Notes under the pieces: model-generated
The model's input: only the letters and a program-made list of their open reading frames with translations
Database searches by the model: none
What the model was told of the DNA's origin: nothing
Assembly (NCBI GenBank): GCA_963942565.1
Contig: OZ012695.1
Coordinates: forward strand, 6,808,519-6,872,518
Source of the DNA: Maea johnstoni
Lineage: Eukaryota; Annelida; Polychaeta; Spionida; Magelonidae
DNA length: 64,000 nt
Direction: 5' to 3'
In this document: positions 38,101 through 47,940 of the stretch, piece after piece
Position numbering within the stretch: position 1 is the stretch's first letter
Layout of the letters: every line of letters begins with the position of its first letter
Made by a program: the position numbers and the translations under genes

Positions 38101-41100
38101 ACTATATTGTCTAATCAGGTTAACGAAATGCAACATGGCAGTATTCAATGTAGCTGCTTGCCTAGCCCTTACCCAAGCAATCTATTTTACTTCTTTAACT
38201 CGGTCTTACATCTGTTAACCCATTAACACTCAGAGTTTCTCTAGAAAGTATCATCTGCTACTCTCATACTTTTGAAATAAATTTCCAACCTTTTATTGCA
38301 TTGTTCTGTTTTGGCCAAAGTAGCCACCAACAGCATAAGGGATAATCTGCATACCTGTCTGAAGGCAGGAGATGGGGTCCCTCACATTTGTATTCTGTTT
38401 TCGCCAGGTACAAGGTGCCTTTACGGCCTCCCAGAACAGCAACTGTAGGAATCCCCCAACCACAGTTGCCAGAGACCTCGCCTGGGCGGGGCTGGTAAGA
38501 CACTTATGCTTGAATGGGTGGAAGGGATAGTTTTCGTTAAGCTTCAAAATGTAGGTGTATTTCGTTAACCCATTCGTGCCAGGATGTCTCCTTGCTGAGT
38601 GTTGTAGAATTCATAAGTTCTCAAAAGTATAGGTTAAGACTCTCCAAGCAAGAATGGGTTAACATATAATTCCTTAAATTCTACAATCTTTGCAATTTTT
38701 CCATAATAAGAGCTTATTTTGAATAATATCTGGAGGAAAACTGTTTAACAGAGCCCAGCATACAGTTATTCATATATTTTGAGATTTTCTACTTCCCAAG
38801 CTATTTTCAAAAATCTACATATGTGCAGATCTTTTCAATGATAACTCTAAAACACAATGGGGGTTGACCTTACATGAGAAAAGCAGTCGGTGGAAGACCA
38901 TATATCTTACAACAAGGCCATGTTGCAAAGAAATTGGAAAATATGTAATACACCTATGTGAAATATGCTTTCTAAATACACCTGGGGTTTTGTTGTTGTC
39001 ACAATGTTATCTTTAAGCTACTTGACCACACCTGGGGTTTTATTGTTGTCACCTGCACATGGAGGAGGAACGCATGATTGCGTTTCTTTTTTAATTTTCT
39101 TGTACCTTTTTTATTATATAGTAATTTATAATTTGTTATTTTCAGTTTGTTTATTTCATTTATTTTTGTTCATCCACGTTATCTTTTGTAATTCATTTAA
39201 TTTTTTTAAATTCATATTTTGTATTTCTTGTATCTAATTTCTTCATTTATATATTTTGTTTTCAGTTATTCCTAGACCTGTATTGATAGCAAGACCTAAC
39301 TGCTCATACACAGAGGGCATTTGTCAAAAAAAGAATTGCCTCATTTGCATGAGAAATGTGCATGCAATAGATAAGATTGGTTTGTCTTGCTTGCAATGTC
39401 GAAATCAGTGGCTGTTCAATCTAGTGATCTCCTTCCCCACTTGGGAGGAGTGTTCACATACTCCTGGGAGTTAACCCTTCTATTGCTCAGGCTATTTTCG
39501 TCCAAAAGCACAAGGACGCCAATATTTTTGAAACCCATTTGAAACCCTGTCATGTTGGTATTCATCGGATAGCTTTCGCTGACTACTCTCAGATCAGTAC
39601 CCATGTGCCAGGGTTCCAATTATATTTTAGGTTTTTTGCATAATTTTGTATTGGCCAAATTAGCCACCAGCAGTATAAGGGTTAAACGGCTATTGAATTT
39701 ATTGTACACCCTCCCCCAGTTTTTTTTTGTATCGGCCAAATTTGCCACCAGCAGCATGAGGTTTAAATGGCTGTTTAATTAACGTTTTCCCCTCCCACAG
39801 GTTTTTTGCATCATTTTGTATCGCTGTTGAATTTACTGTTCTCCCTCCCACACTTTTTTGCATCATTTTGTATTGGCTGTTGAATTCACTGTTCTCCCTC
39901 CCTCCGGCAGGTGCGAGGAGCGTTCACGGCGGCGCCGAGCTCGTCGCTGGACGTGAGTCAGCTGCTGATGTCGAGGTTCGGGCTGGTGTCGCAGGCGACG
40001 CTCCAGCTCATCACCGCACTCTTCCTACTCTCAGACGTCGTCAAGGAAACATGGATAGATAAGTAGGTGGAATACCAACGGCGTTCATTCATCTTAACCC
40101 TGTCATGCCTGGAGCTCTTCTAGCAAATGTCGTCTGGACCTTTGATACTTTTGAAAATGACTTTTGAATTAATCAAAAATTCACAAAATATTTGAGGTGT
40201 CATCGTAAATATTTAAAAGAAGAGCTCTGATCAATATTTCTCCTTCAAATATGCTTTTGTAATAGAGATATCATAAAGATTTAGTGCAGTTAGAATTTGT
40301 TTCTTGATCTCCTGGAATACATTTATTAACATAGTAGTTTTGGTTGTCTCATTCTAAGTAGGAACTTGGAATTTTGATTTTTGTCACTTTTTCTGCCATA
40401 TTGCGGCTAAATCGGCTATAGCCAGTTGTTAGTCCTGGAGCAAACCGGAGTACCCCGCAAAAACTGTCGCCTAACCCCAAGTCACTTGCGACTTTCTAAT
40501 AAAAGGAGGATATTTTGTGACATTTTCCCGCTAGTTGAGTAAGTCGTCATGTGCAGATATCCTGAGATACATATATTAACATGTCATTATTGGTTGCAGG
40601 ATTCCCGTTCTGAGTAGGAACTTTTATGATGTGATTTTCCGGCTGGTGGAGTTTGGTGTGGCACTGTGGTTCCCCTGTGTATTATGGAACTGTAGCAGGT
40701 AGGTCTAGAGTTTCCCAACAGGTTTAATGTGTACCGTGTTAACCCTTCCAATGCTGAGGCTGCCTACAAAGATGCAAAATATTTTGAACTCTTTTTAAAA
40801 ACCATCTAAACCCTGTCATTTTGGTATTAATCGGATAGCTCTCGCTGAGTACTCTCAGATAAGTACCCATTTGCCAGTGTTTCAATCATTTTTCAGGTGT
40901 TTTGCATCATTTTGTATTGGCCAGATTAGCCACAGCAGCATAAGGGTTAATATTGCAGCAGTTTAATTAATGCATACTTTGCGTTCACTTCTGTAATAAA
41001 TTTGTAATCTACACATATATGTACACAGTACCATTTTAGATTTTATGTAAAATATCTTCAAAAATGGATGAAGCCATTTTTGAGAGATTTTCATTTTAAC

Positions 41101-44100
41101 TACTAAGATCATTAATTCAGTACGAGTAATTTTGTTTATCCCCTTTTTCTGCTAATTGAGTCTCTGCATCTCATTTATTCACTTACTTTTTATTTTTGTG
41201 TTGCAGACCAGAGCAGCTATGGATTTTAAATCCTACAAAAATTCTTAAAGATCTCAAAGGAAAAGATTCTGAGGCCATCCCAGAGAAAGAGGGACTTCTC
41301 CAGAAACAGAAATACAGAAGTTATAGCTCGATCAACAACTCACCAGGTAAGTTTCCTTTCCCTTATTCTAATTCATTCTGACAGATAACATACCTTTATG
41401 AGATTTTTGAAACTGGGTGTCATTATTTATAGAAATTCCTCACAATAAAATTTGGTGTCCTTTTGGATGATTATTTAGGGTTTCCTGCTGGCCAAGACTA
41501 TGCATATATACCCCTCACATAGGCACTAACAGTAATGATGTTTACATATGCGGGAAACCATCCTCCTGAGAGGATCCATTCCATAATGTTACCCCCACTG
41601 ATCACCCCCCCCCCCCCCTGGGATGTCATATTTGTTTTGTTATACCAAACGAACCCCACAATGGTAAAATATCAAAGTTCTCGCTGACCATATCAAACCA
41701 CTGTTAGTAGCTGATGTGTGGAAGAGTTTGCTATTTTGGATGAGGTCAAGGTCACAGGTGACTGATCACTCGCACTTTCCCTGCTAGGTGTCACTAGCAG
41801 CAGGAGGGAGCTTTTCATCGGAAGTCGTAGAATGTGTACTGTAGGGGTGTCACATTGTCTCGTGAGCACAACAGCATGGAATGGTAAACCTCACTTAGCC
41901 AACCACGGCTTACGATCTTCACATGGTATGATAATAATGTTTCTGTGCTTGTGTTATAGATGAGTGCTTGTCGCCGTCGTCAGAGCAGGAGTGCTGGATC
42001 TGTTACGACATGGAGAGAACGGATGCGGGACCGTTGATTTTGCCGTGTCAGTGTCGAGGAGACGTTGCGGCCGTGCATCACGACTGCCTCAAGCGATGGC
42101 TTGTAGAGGTAAGACTCTTGTCTTGTACAATCAGGGTTTGACACTTATTTCAGGCTAGGGGCCCAAAGAGATCTTTTGATAAAAATTAGTGCTCAAAAAT
42201 GGGATTCCTGGGTCTTAGCAAGGATTTAGAAACTGGGTGCCAAAAATTGGCAATTGTAAATGTTTTTGGTGTCTAACTTTTCAAGGGAGACTCATGACTG
42301 TCGTCTTCAGGGGTGTCCAACTGTCGTTTTGTCAATGGAGGCTTTAAAAAGTGTGACAGGTCAAATCCATCACTGTTGCATTCGGCAAATTATTAGACTG
42401 CATCGCAAGCCTTTTACATATTCCCAATTGTATAATTTTTTGCAGATTTCCTTAAACTTATCAACTCATTTTAATTGTGTTATTTATAGATCAATTGAGG
42501 TCTCCATTATTGATGCATGGCTTTTATTGTTGTGGCAACTGATGAAAATTCTGCAAACAATTTGTGGCACTAAAGATGCCGTGCTCCAGGACTGACAGTC
42601 TGTGCTCCAGATCGTTCATATATAGACACCCCTGATGTTTTACCCATCATTAGAAAATGCTGCCCACGCATTTATTGCAGGAATTAAATGTCAGCACTGT
42701 ACCTTCTAACTAAGCTTGACCGTGTTTCTCTCTTGTTTTTCCAGTCTTATGACAAACCCTCAAACCTCCGGTGTAAAGTGTGTAAGGAAGAGGTAGGTTG
42801 ACTATCAGTTTGATTTCTAACTTATTAACTATTCAGAATTAGATTGGCAAAAGATTTAGCGAGGAAGTGTGCTCAAGATATTTCATAATATTTCTGATTA
42901 GATTTTTGGACTCAAATATAGATTAAAGAAAAGGGAGGGCATCTTTGATAAAAGATGGAGTATGTTTAAAGCTATTTTGAAGATATGAAGATCAATTCGA
43001 AACAGATCCTTTGCGACCTTTTTCTACAAGACTTAATTTTCAACAGATTCCGTTTCTTTGTAAGTTTTAAGACATGGGTAACATATTTGAAGATATTTAC
43101 TGTATACTCTTTCTATGTGACACAAGATATACACATAACCTCTGCTAGTTACATAAACTTGTTATGACTATGTACAGCATGGCCGTGATGCAGTAAAACA
43201 AACTAATTCTTTAAAAAAAAATAGGGGGCCATCCTCAAATTTAACTTCAACAATTAAGTTTTCAGTGATGCCCAGACACCCTGCCATCTAAACTATGCCT
43301 GCTGGAGTTTAGCTAGGATTTAGAAACTGGGTGCCCTAAATGGGCAATTATGAAATCTTGGGGTGTCCTATTTTTCAACCATAACATCCTCATACAATGT
43401 CATAAGAATTGTATTGAGGAGGAATAAATCTAATTATATGCTTGAAATTGAAATTTTAAGAAGTTACTCACTGAAAGATATAGGTGTCCTGAGGGTGATT
43501 TTTTTACGACCCTTTAATGTATTTTGTTGTATATTTCAGTACCACCTGCAGGAGGGTCGGGTGTTCCTATTCCAGGGCCTCACGCCCAGCAAGTGGATGC
43601 AGAATATCTTCGTTCTCGCCACCATGGCGGGATTTCCGTGCGGCGCATTCGTGGTCGCCCGACACCTACATCTCGTCTATGTTAACATCCTGGCCATCGG
43701 ACTCTCGCTTCTGGTGGTCTACGGCTGTCTGAAGTAAGTAGCAAATATTATATACTGTGTTAATCTTATAAAGTAATGCGCTCGGCAGGCAGCTGCCTTT
43801 GATGCGCAGTTTAATTTTTGCCTACTGATCTTGAATGACAAGGTGTCATGTCAGCATGCGGTACAGATGCGCAATTAATGGAGCAGATTAAGGGGTGTGC
43901 AAAGTATGCAATAATTGAACAATATTAACACGGTATACAGTACACTCGCAAAGTCCCTCAGATATTTGTCAGCATTAGGCAACCCAGTCATATATATAGT
44001 GGCCAAAATTGCCTTGTTTAGGAGGCCCATTGTTTGCTTGAAAGCTAGGGTACTCCGTAGAGTGCTGGACCAAATTAAACACATGAGCTGAATTGTGTCC

Positions 44101-44630
44101 GTTGGTTGTTTCATGGTTGAAAATGTATTCATAATTTTCAATCCCACTGTAGTGTTGAGTTATTTGGTACATGTTAGGATAAATATCCATACCTTTATAA
44201 AATCAAACTGGAAACTCTCTACCCAGTGACAGGCTCAGCTTAGCAGAAAAGGTTGAAAAATTAACCGAAACCCTAGCCCATGGGTACTCATTTGAGAGTA
44301 CTCCGAGAGAGAGCTATCCGATGAATACCAACATGACAGGGTTTATGTGGTGGGTTTATGAAAGTAGCCTTAGCATTGGAGAAGGTAACTTACAACTTGT
44401 TTTTCTCTTTCAGGCTTCTTGGGTTTAATCTGCTCACTGCGTACAAGCGAGCCAAGGTGTCGGCGGTGAGGATCTTAGGGAAACGGCCCAGCATGGAGGA
44501 GCACCCCCGGCCGGGCACATCGTCATCCTCAGGCGACGAAAGCGTGACGGCGGAATGCTCCCCAGCACCTATCAAAGAACTCCCCCGAGTGCACAGTAAA
44601 ACGAGAGAACTATACACCGTTATATCATGA
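29195..44630 (+). CDS. EGF-like / THH1-TOM1-like 7TM / RING-CH / 2TM membrane protein, putative E3 ubiquitin ligase
   Basis: Fourteen exons with consistent phases: 29195-29320, 32587-32688, 33772-33909, 35578-35673, 36317-36460, 37151-37246, 38408-38494, 39911-40062, 40600-40698, 41207-41346, 41960-42108, 42745-42792, 43540-43733 and 44414-44630. Together they give about 595 aa. The ATG has an upstream in-frame TAG. Residues 24-50 are EGF-like (CPSNCSGHGECDNGTCLC, then Cys50). Seven hydrophobic segments follow (about 55-75, 103-119, 134-153, 171-193, 210-232, 287-305 and 324-342). Their FWAE, W..PRFLSKSFI, YGVQVYFKVRG and LMSRFGLVSQ stretches recall THH1/TOM1/TOM3 or GPR137-like proteins. A linker leads to a RING-CH finger: C405, C408, C423, C425, H433, C436, C453, C456, with the conserved Trp440. 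Two more helices (about 480-525) and a Ser-rich cytosolic tail end the protein. RING-CH domains recruit E2 enzymes, usually to ubiquitinate membrane proteins; substrates here are unknown. Exon 7 may be alternative. Confidence 0.9.
29330..30109. other. Intron 1 of the RING-CH gene, A-rich repeat-like segment
   Basis: Starts with GCCCGCCGTGCTACGCACGG, a motif typical of dispersed repeats, and continues as A/G-rich sequence with many AAAGAATG-type words. The - strand open frames at 29715-30115 are hydrophobic low-complexity by-products of this. Confidence 0.45.
30110..30716 (+). repeat. Three tandem copies of a 200-bp unit in intron 1
   Basis: The block TCGAAAGCCAATTGAGAAGC occurs at 30201, 30401 and 30601 (third copy TTGAAAG), an exact 200-bp period. 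Each unit contains ATTTCAACCTGTCGCAAAAT, GGAACTTGTGGCGGTTCTAA, CCAAACCGCATTAGAATTGA and GCGTAGCTTCAGATGATTTC. The last blocks match the array at 15225-16165, so both come from one repeat family. Confidence 0.9.
31129..31440 (-). mobile_element. Full GTCTTAGCCAG-family MITE with 9-bp target duplication
   Basis: Ends GTGTCTTAGCCAGGATTT and GCCCTGCTGGCTAAGACCAT are imperfect inverted repeats. GATGCTGGG stands at 31120-31128 and again at 31441-31449. Length is 312 bp, with no open frame of note. A 9-bp duplication fits Mutator-like (MULE) elements. Confidence 0.85.
31498..31895 (+). mobile_element. 5'-truncated LINE (CR1/L2-like) with reverse-transcriptase C-terminus
   Basis: Encodes the typical C-terminal end of CR1/L2-type ORF2. 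KRIEFKILRLTFKYMQGCAP (31498-31557) is followed, after a one-base frame change near 31550, by LLQIPHTNLKRFGDRAFCAY and APRLWNELPNN, then a stop at 31811-31813. The 3' tail has TTTATAAAGCGCTTTTGA, as in many such LINEs. It is a dead fragment in intron 1 of the RING-CH gene. Confidence 0.85.
31925..32155 (+). mobile_element. tRNA-derived SINE copy
   Basis: The left part resembles a tRNA head with a B-box-like GGGTCTGAATCC. It is followed by TGTGAGAAAGTTGCCAGTGA and TTCTCTGGTTTCCTCCACCA. The body recurs at 52502-52622, 57830-58030 and 59995-60150. Confidence 0.6.
32284..32475 (-). mobile_element. AGGCCT-ended MITE, worn copy
   Basis: AGGCCTAAAAATG on the left and TTACAGGAAACAAACAATTT..AGGCC on the right match the family of 24705-24938. 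The left TIR is reduced. It ends about 110 bp before exon 2 of the RING-CH gene. Confidence 0.55.
33045..33719 (+). repeat. Older interspersed repeat split by a foldback element
   Basis: Blocks CCTCTAGAAATTGTCGTCTG, ACAAAATATTTAGGG (left) and TATGCTTTTGCTTGCGAGAT, AATTGTCAGACTGC (right) form one repeat, whose uninterrupted relatives are at 36875-37105, 40097-40270 and 56150-56350. The break carries TTAA on each side. Confidence 0.65.
33157..33631. mobile_element. Near-perfect 467-bp foldback MITE with TTAA duplication
   Basis: TTAA then AGGGCAAATGCACCATCATG on the left, and the exact reverse complement then TTAA on the right. I could follow complementarity through the whole element to a loop of about 13 nt (CTTGAAGTGACTG near 33389-33401), giving arms of about 227 bp. 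TTAA target choice fits piggyBac-type elements. It lies in intron 2 of the RING-CH gene, about 140 bp before exon 3. Confidence 0.9.
33944..34175. mobile_element. MITE with GTAAATTCTCGG ends
   Basis: Left GTAAATTCTCGGAAATTTAG and right TTACCGAGAATTTAC are inverted ends, and the interior contains GACCACC/GTCCAT-type repeats. Other copies are at 47718-47940 and, worn, 62150-62311. It starts about 35 bp past the exon 3 donor. Confidence 0.75.
34598..34904 (+). mobile_element. Full GTCTTAGCCAG-family MITE with 9-bp target duplication
   Basis: Ends GTGGTCTTAGCCAGCAGGGC and ATTCCTGGCTAAGACC. GATACCACC is directly repeated at 34589-34597 and 34905-34913. 307 bp, opposite orientation to the copy at 31129-31440. 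Both duplications are 9 bp, supporting one MULE-like family. Confidence 0.85.
34921..35112. mobile_element. Short hAT-type MITE with 8-bp target duplication
   Basis: Ends TAGTGATAATCCGATGAT and GAGCCGATTCCTATCACTG. Flanks CTATTGAG (34913-34920) and TTATTGAG (35113-35120) match at 7 of 8 bases. It is inserted immediately beside the previous MITE. Confidence 0.75.
35772..35989. mobile_element. AGGCCT-ended MITE
   Basis: AGGCCT..TTATTTGTTTCCTGTAAC on the left and GTTACAGGAAACAAACAATT..AGGCCT on the right. Same family as 24705-24938. In intron 4 of the RING-CH gene. Confidence 0.75.
36461..36592 (+). repeat. Duplicated splice-donor segment in intron 5
   Basis: GTAAGTACTGGGTTAACATT directly follows exon 5 and is repeated at 36538, each copy followed by TAACCC.TTTGCA.CTAGAGTT. 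A TTAACCCTTCCAATGCTGAG scrap of the TTAACCCTT MITE lies between. The reading frame beyond the true donor meets a stop before the second donor. Confidence 0.8.
37425..37740. mobile_element. MITE distantly related to the GTCTTAGCCAG family
   Basis: Left GGGTCTTAGCAGGGATTTTA, right GGGTCCTAGCTAAGTCCCTG. The interior (AATGCCTGTCCAGATTTAG, AAATTGCCTG) differs from the main family. A relative with the same right end is at 27560-27830. Confidence 0.5.
38408..38494 (+). other. Exon 7 of the RING-CH gene, possibly alternative
   Basis: A phase-0 cassette of 29 codons between good splice sites. It opens V-Q-G-A-F-T-A-S, nearly the same peptide as exon 8 (39911-40062: V-R-G-A-F-T-A-A), with the codons differing mostly at third positions. 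Either exon can follow exon 6 in frame, and both together also stay in frame. It falls in the loop after the fifth helix. Confidence 0.6.
39471..39685 (-). mobile_element. TTAACCCTT-family MITE
   Basis: Full copy from TTAACCCTTCTATTGCTCAG to CACCAGCAGTATAAGGGTTAA with TTAA at both ends. Internal blocks GTCATGTTGGTATTCATCGG and AGTACCCATGTGCCAGGGTT are present. Scraps of the same family follow to 39760. Confidence 0.8.
40739..40950 (-). mobile_element. TTAACCCTT-family MITE
   Basis: From TTAACCCTTCCAATGCTGAG to CAGCAGCATAAGGGTTAA, with both TTAA ends and all internal blocks. Lies in intron 9 of the RING-CH gene. Confidence 0.8.
42128..42600. repeat. Cluster of truncated repeats in intron 11
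   Basis: 42128-42210 is a piece of the CAGGGTYTGAC repeat. 42212-42295 is a truncated GTCTTAGCCAG MITE. 42308-42645 is a 'GGGGTGTCCAACTGTCG' element whose right end GACACCCCTGATG is inverted to its left end. Confidence 0.5.
43296..43512 (-). mobile_element. GTCTTAGCCAG-family MITE fragment close to exon 13
   Basis: Runs from TTTAGCTAGGATTTAGAAAC to GGTGTCCTGAGGGTGATTTT, missing its last 40-50 bp. It ends less than 30 bp before the acceptor of exon 13 (43540), so the branch point and pyrimidine tract may be partly element-derived. Confidence 0.65.
43768..43995. repeat. Interspersed repeat shared with 51595-51820
   Basis: AAGTAATG.GCT, GGCAGCTGCCTTTGATG.GC, ATGTCAGCATG and CAAAGTATGCA.TAATT occur in the same order at both places. 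The termini could not be fixed. Confidence 0.6.
44240..44388 (+). mobile_element. TTAACCCTT-family MITE, partial
   Basis: Contains CCATGGGTACTCATTTGAGA, GAGAGCTATCCGATGAATAC and CATGACAGGGTTTA, then jumps to GTAGCCTTAGCATTGGAGAA. It lies just before the acceptor of the last RING-CH exon. Confidence 0.6.
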
Positions 44631-46459
44631 TACAGATCAGTGGATACGCACAGAAAATAACTCCTTCAAGCACAACAACTTTTTTTGAAGAGAGTTATTA
44701 TCAAAATGTTTACTATTGATATTATGTTCCAAAGATATATTTGTACGATATTCTTACTTTTGTTTCTATCTTAAAAATATGCTTATTCTTTTCATATTGA
44801 AAGCACCTATATTGTGGCTGTTTGATGTGAAAAGGTAAATAGATGTTTGAAGGGTTTTTTGAGGAATTTCTGTGAAAGACCTTCTCAAAACTTGAAAACA
44901 ATTTTTTTGAATTTTTAAATTTTTTGAGATTTTCAAAAATGTTCATTTCTGAGGGATTTTTTGTGGAATTTCAGAGAAATACATTCTCAAAACTTCAATA
45001 AACTTCTTTTGAAATTTTCAAAAGTGTTCATTTCTATGTTAGTTTTGTGTATCTCTAGGGTGCTTTAAGTATGAAAAGGTAATTGATATCATAGCGTTAG
45101 TTTGTTTCAACTTCAAACTTATCATCCTACAAGGACAAGGATGTCTTGAGGACCAAGTTTCAGGAAAAGAACCCTTGCTTTTCATTTACCCATTCTAACT
45201 CAGAGGGGCCAAAACAGGCCTGACAATTTTTGAAATATTTTTCTAACAAAAGCATTTTTTGGAAAATGTTTGAAGGAGAAATATCAATCAGAAGCAAAAC
45301 ATGAACTCTCCTTCAAATATTTTGTGAACTTTGGCTTTATTCCCAAGTTCTTTTCAAAAATATGAGAGTAGCAGACTACTTTCTAAAAGAATTCTGAGGC
45401 TGAATGGGTTCAACCCTAATAAAAGGGTGGGGTATTTTGCACTGTAAGATAGATATAATAATATAATAAGGTTGTAAATATATTGAATAGAGATAGGAAG
45501 AGTATTTTTGTCTGAAGCGGCAGCTTTGGTTTAGAGCATTTTTCATAGATGTAAAGCATGTGTTCTGTTAATATTTATTGAGAATTATTATTGTTCATGT
45601 GCAGCTAATGCGAGATTATTTTAATCCATTTACATCTTGAGAGTACATATGGTCTGAAACATAATAGAATATCTGGATTACAAAGAATCATTTAGAGATA
45701 TATTTGTCATTGAGCAGTTGGTTTAACAACTGTTCAAATATTTCTCAATTTTTGTTCCATTTTATAAGACAGGTCAATATTTTCAGACTTTCAGTCAATG
45801 TATTATGTACATTCAAGGTGCAATTGGGTTATTTATTATCCATCTTTATAGGAGACTTAAGTAAGCATGAAGGAGTTAGGCAGCACTCTGTATTGAAGAT
45901 AGTTATGCAGCCTTGGAACTCGGCCAAAGAAAATTGAGTTTGGGCGTGAAGAGAGATTGAATAAAGATCAAGTGATGGATAGAGTTTTGCGTAGTTGAGA
46001 GAGATTGCCTAATTTAAGTGATTGATATAGTTTTTGAACCCGATTTCCAATTAGCCATGGGCAGACCATGCTCTTTGGTATCATCTTGCACTGAGAGACC
46101 TTTATGTTCGAACTGCTGCCGAAACGAGGGAAATACTTGACCATTTTTTTGTTACTGGTCATTTTACTTTCAAATATTTTTTGAGAACTGAACTCTGCAT
46201 CCCTTTATACCATGGTTCTTTGACATGATCTATACAGCCCTGCATAGGATTAGGAGACATTTATCTTATGATGAAGTTTGCCTGCTTTTATAGAATAGAT
46301 TCAAGCTATGTCCCTCAATTTTTCCTGCTGTTATATAGTATAGTCTTCTATTAATGCTGAGAAGGCAATGTAGTGTCTTAACTAGGAAATATAGAAAATT
46401 GTTTCATTTGGATTTAATTAACAGATGGGAGCATAAATATAAAGTTTGACCACAAATAA
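44631..46459. other. 3' region of the RING-CH gene and spacer
   Basis: AATAAA at 44997-45002 is a possible poly(A) signal 370 nt after the stop. 45180-45420 is a copy of the CCCATT.ATGC repeat (GGAGAAATATCAATCAGAAG, CTCTCCTTCAAATATTTTGT). No further gene was recognised. Confidence 0.4.
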
Positions 46460-46682
46460 TACACAGGTAAAAATTGACGGGCCCGTTACGGGCCCGTGAA
46501 CCCGTTACAACGAGCCATAGGGCTCGTTATAATTATAAATAATAAAAATAATGGGACCGTTACAGGTTTTCAAGCCGTGAAATGTCGATATATTGAGGGA
46601 TCGAAAAACGGGCCCGTTACGGGCCCATTTGGACACGGGCCCGTAACAGGGCCGTACGGGCCTGTGAACTTTTACCTGTGTA
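46460..46682. mobile_element. GC-rich palindromic MITE with TACACAGGTAAAA ends
   Basis: TACACAGGTAAAA and TTTTACCTGTGTA are perfect 13-bp inverted ends, possibly including a TA duplication. The interior is built from CGGGCCCGTTACGGGCCC words that are themselves palindromic. It stands out sharply from the AT-rich surroundings. The superfamily is unclear. Confidence 0.75.
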
Positions 46683-47717
46683 CAGAAGGCAAATCATCAA
46701 AACTTTTCTTACTTACATTTGATTTGTTATTTCCAAACATATATTGGTTTAGAACTTCAAACCTGGTCTTTCGTAACCCAGATATATCTAGCCGAGACTA
46801 ACTAAGCTTCAGTGTGTAGCAAGGAAATGTCTGCTTCAGCTAATGACCCACAGAGCCTGTACATGACCCAATTTTGAAGACCCCTCCTTGACCTTTATTT
46901 TGATATATAGCAAGTTGAGTGTAACTCTTCAGATTTCAAGTAGTGCCCCTAAAAATCCCCTATGGTCAATTTTGTCCCTGGGGACCAAAAATAATGCAGT
47001 TTGTGTGGGTTACATCCAGCAATTCAACAAGACAAGGGTTAAGAAACAGGGCTCCCAGATAAGCAATCCATTTGTAGGAGTAAGAAATGAGATACTTTTT
47101 TCTTTACCTATTTACTTAATGTTTTAATATTCTATTCATGCTCAGAGTACATAGCATTTGGTCTTATATCAACAAACTTTCAACAAATTTTCTTTTTTTT
47201 TGGTAAATTTGGAAAAAAGGATGAATTTTGTGTAAAAAAGCTTTGTTTCTTTGTATATTTAAGATCCTGCCGTGATTTGTCTTTACTTGAGCGTTCAAAA
47301 TATTTACTCATGTATATGGTTTATGTCTGCCATGAGCATGCAATAGTTATTTTTAAGTTGGCTATTTTTCACATTAGTTGGCATGATATGCCTGATGGTG
47401 TTCCACAATTCACTTGTTAACCGATTAGTATCAGGAGCGTCATGCATCTAGAGTGTGCACCTGGTCTGACAACTTCGAACATAACTCATCATGTTGAGTA
47501 ATATTTGAAAATATATTTGAAGAGGTATTGTTTAACCTCAGCAAACAACAATTTTCACTTTTTCAGTCCAATATCTTTCACAAAATTACATTTTCAGGGT
47601 CAAGGTATTTTTGTACATGTCAGATCAGACCATGTGTACGCTCCAGGTGTGAAAGAGTTCAAATATGTCATCCTCTAATAAGAGATTATTTCTTGGTGTT
47701 GTCTTGGGAATATTACT
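46683..47717. other. Spacer, no gene seen
   Basis: AT-rich sequence between two MITEs. The open frames 46888-47127 and 47528-47752 have no recognisable domain or splice context. Confidence 0.4.
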
Positions 47718-47940
47718 GTAAATTCTCGGTAATTTGGGTCACTTTTGAATAATTACGATTTTTATGGGTTGAAGGTGGCACATGTTTTCTGAAAATACAG
47801 AAGGATGATTCACAGCAGGATCCATATTTAATGAAATGGAGACCGACCATAGATTGAGTGTGGCCCAGATTTCCCAATTATTATTTTGCAAAATAGTTAT
47901 AGTGGCTCAAATTCTAAAGTCTAAATTTCCGAGAATTTAC
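47718..47940. mobile_element. MITE with GTAAATTCTCGG ends
   Basis: GTAAATTCTCGGTAATTTGG at left and CTAAATTTCCGAGAATTTAC at right. Same family as 33944-34175. Confidence 0.8.
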
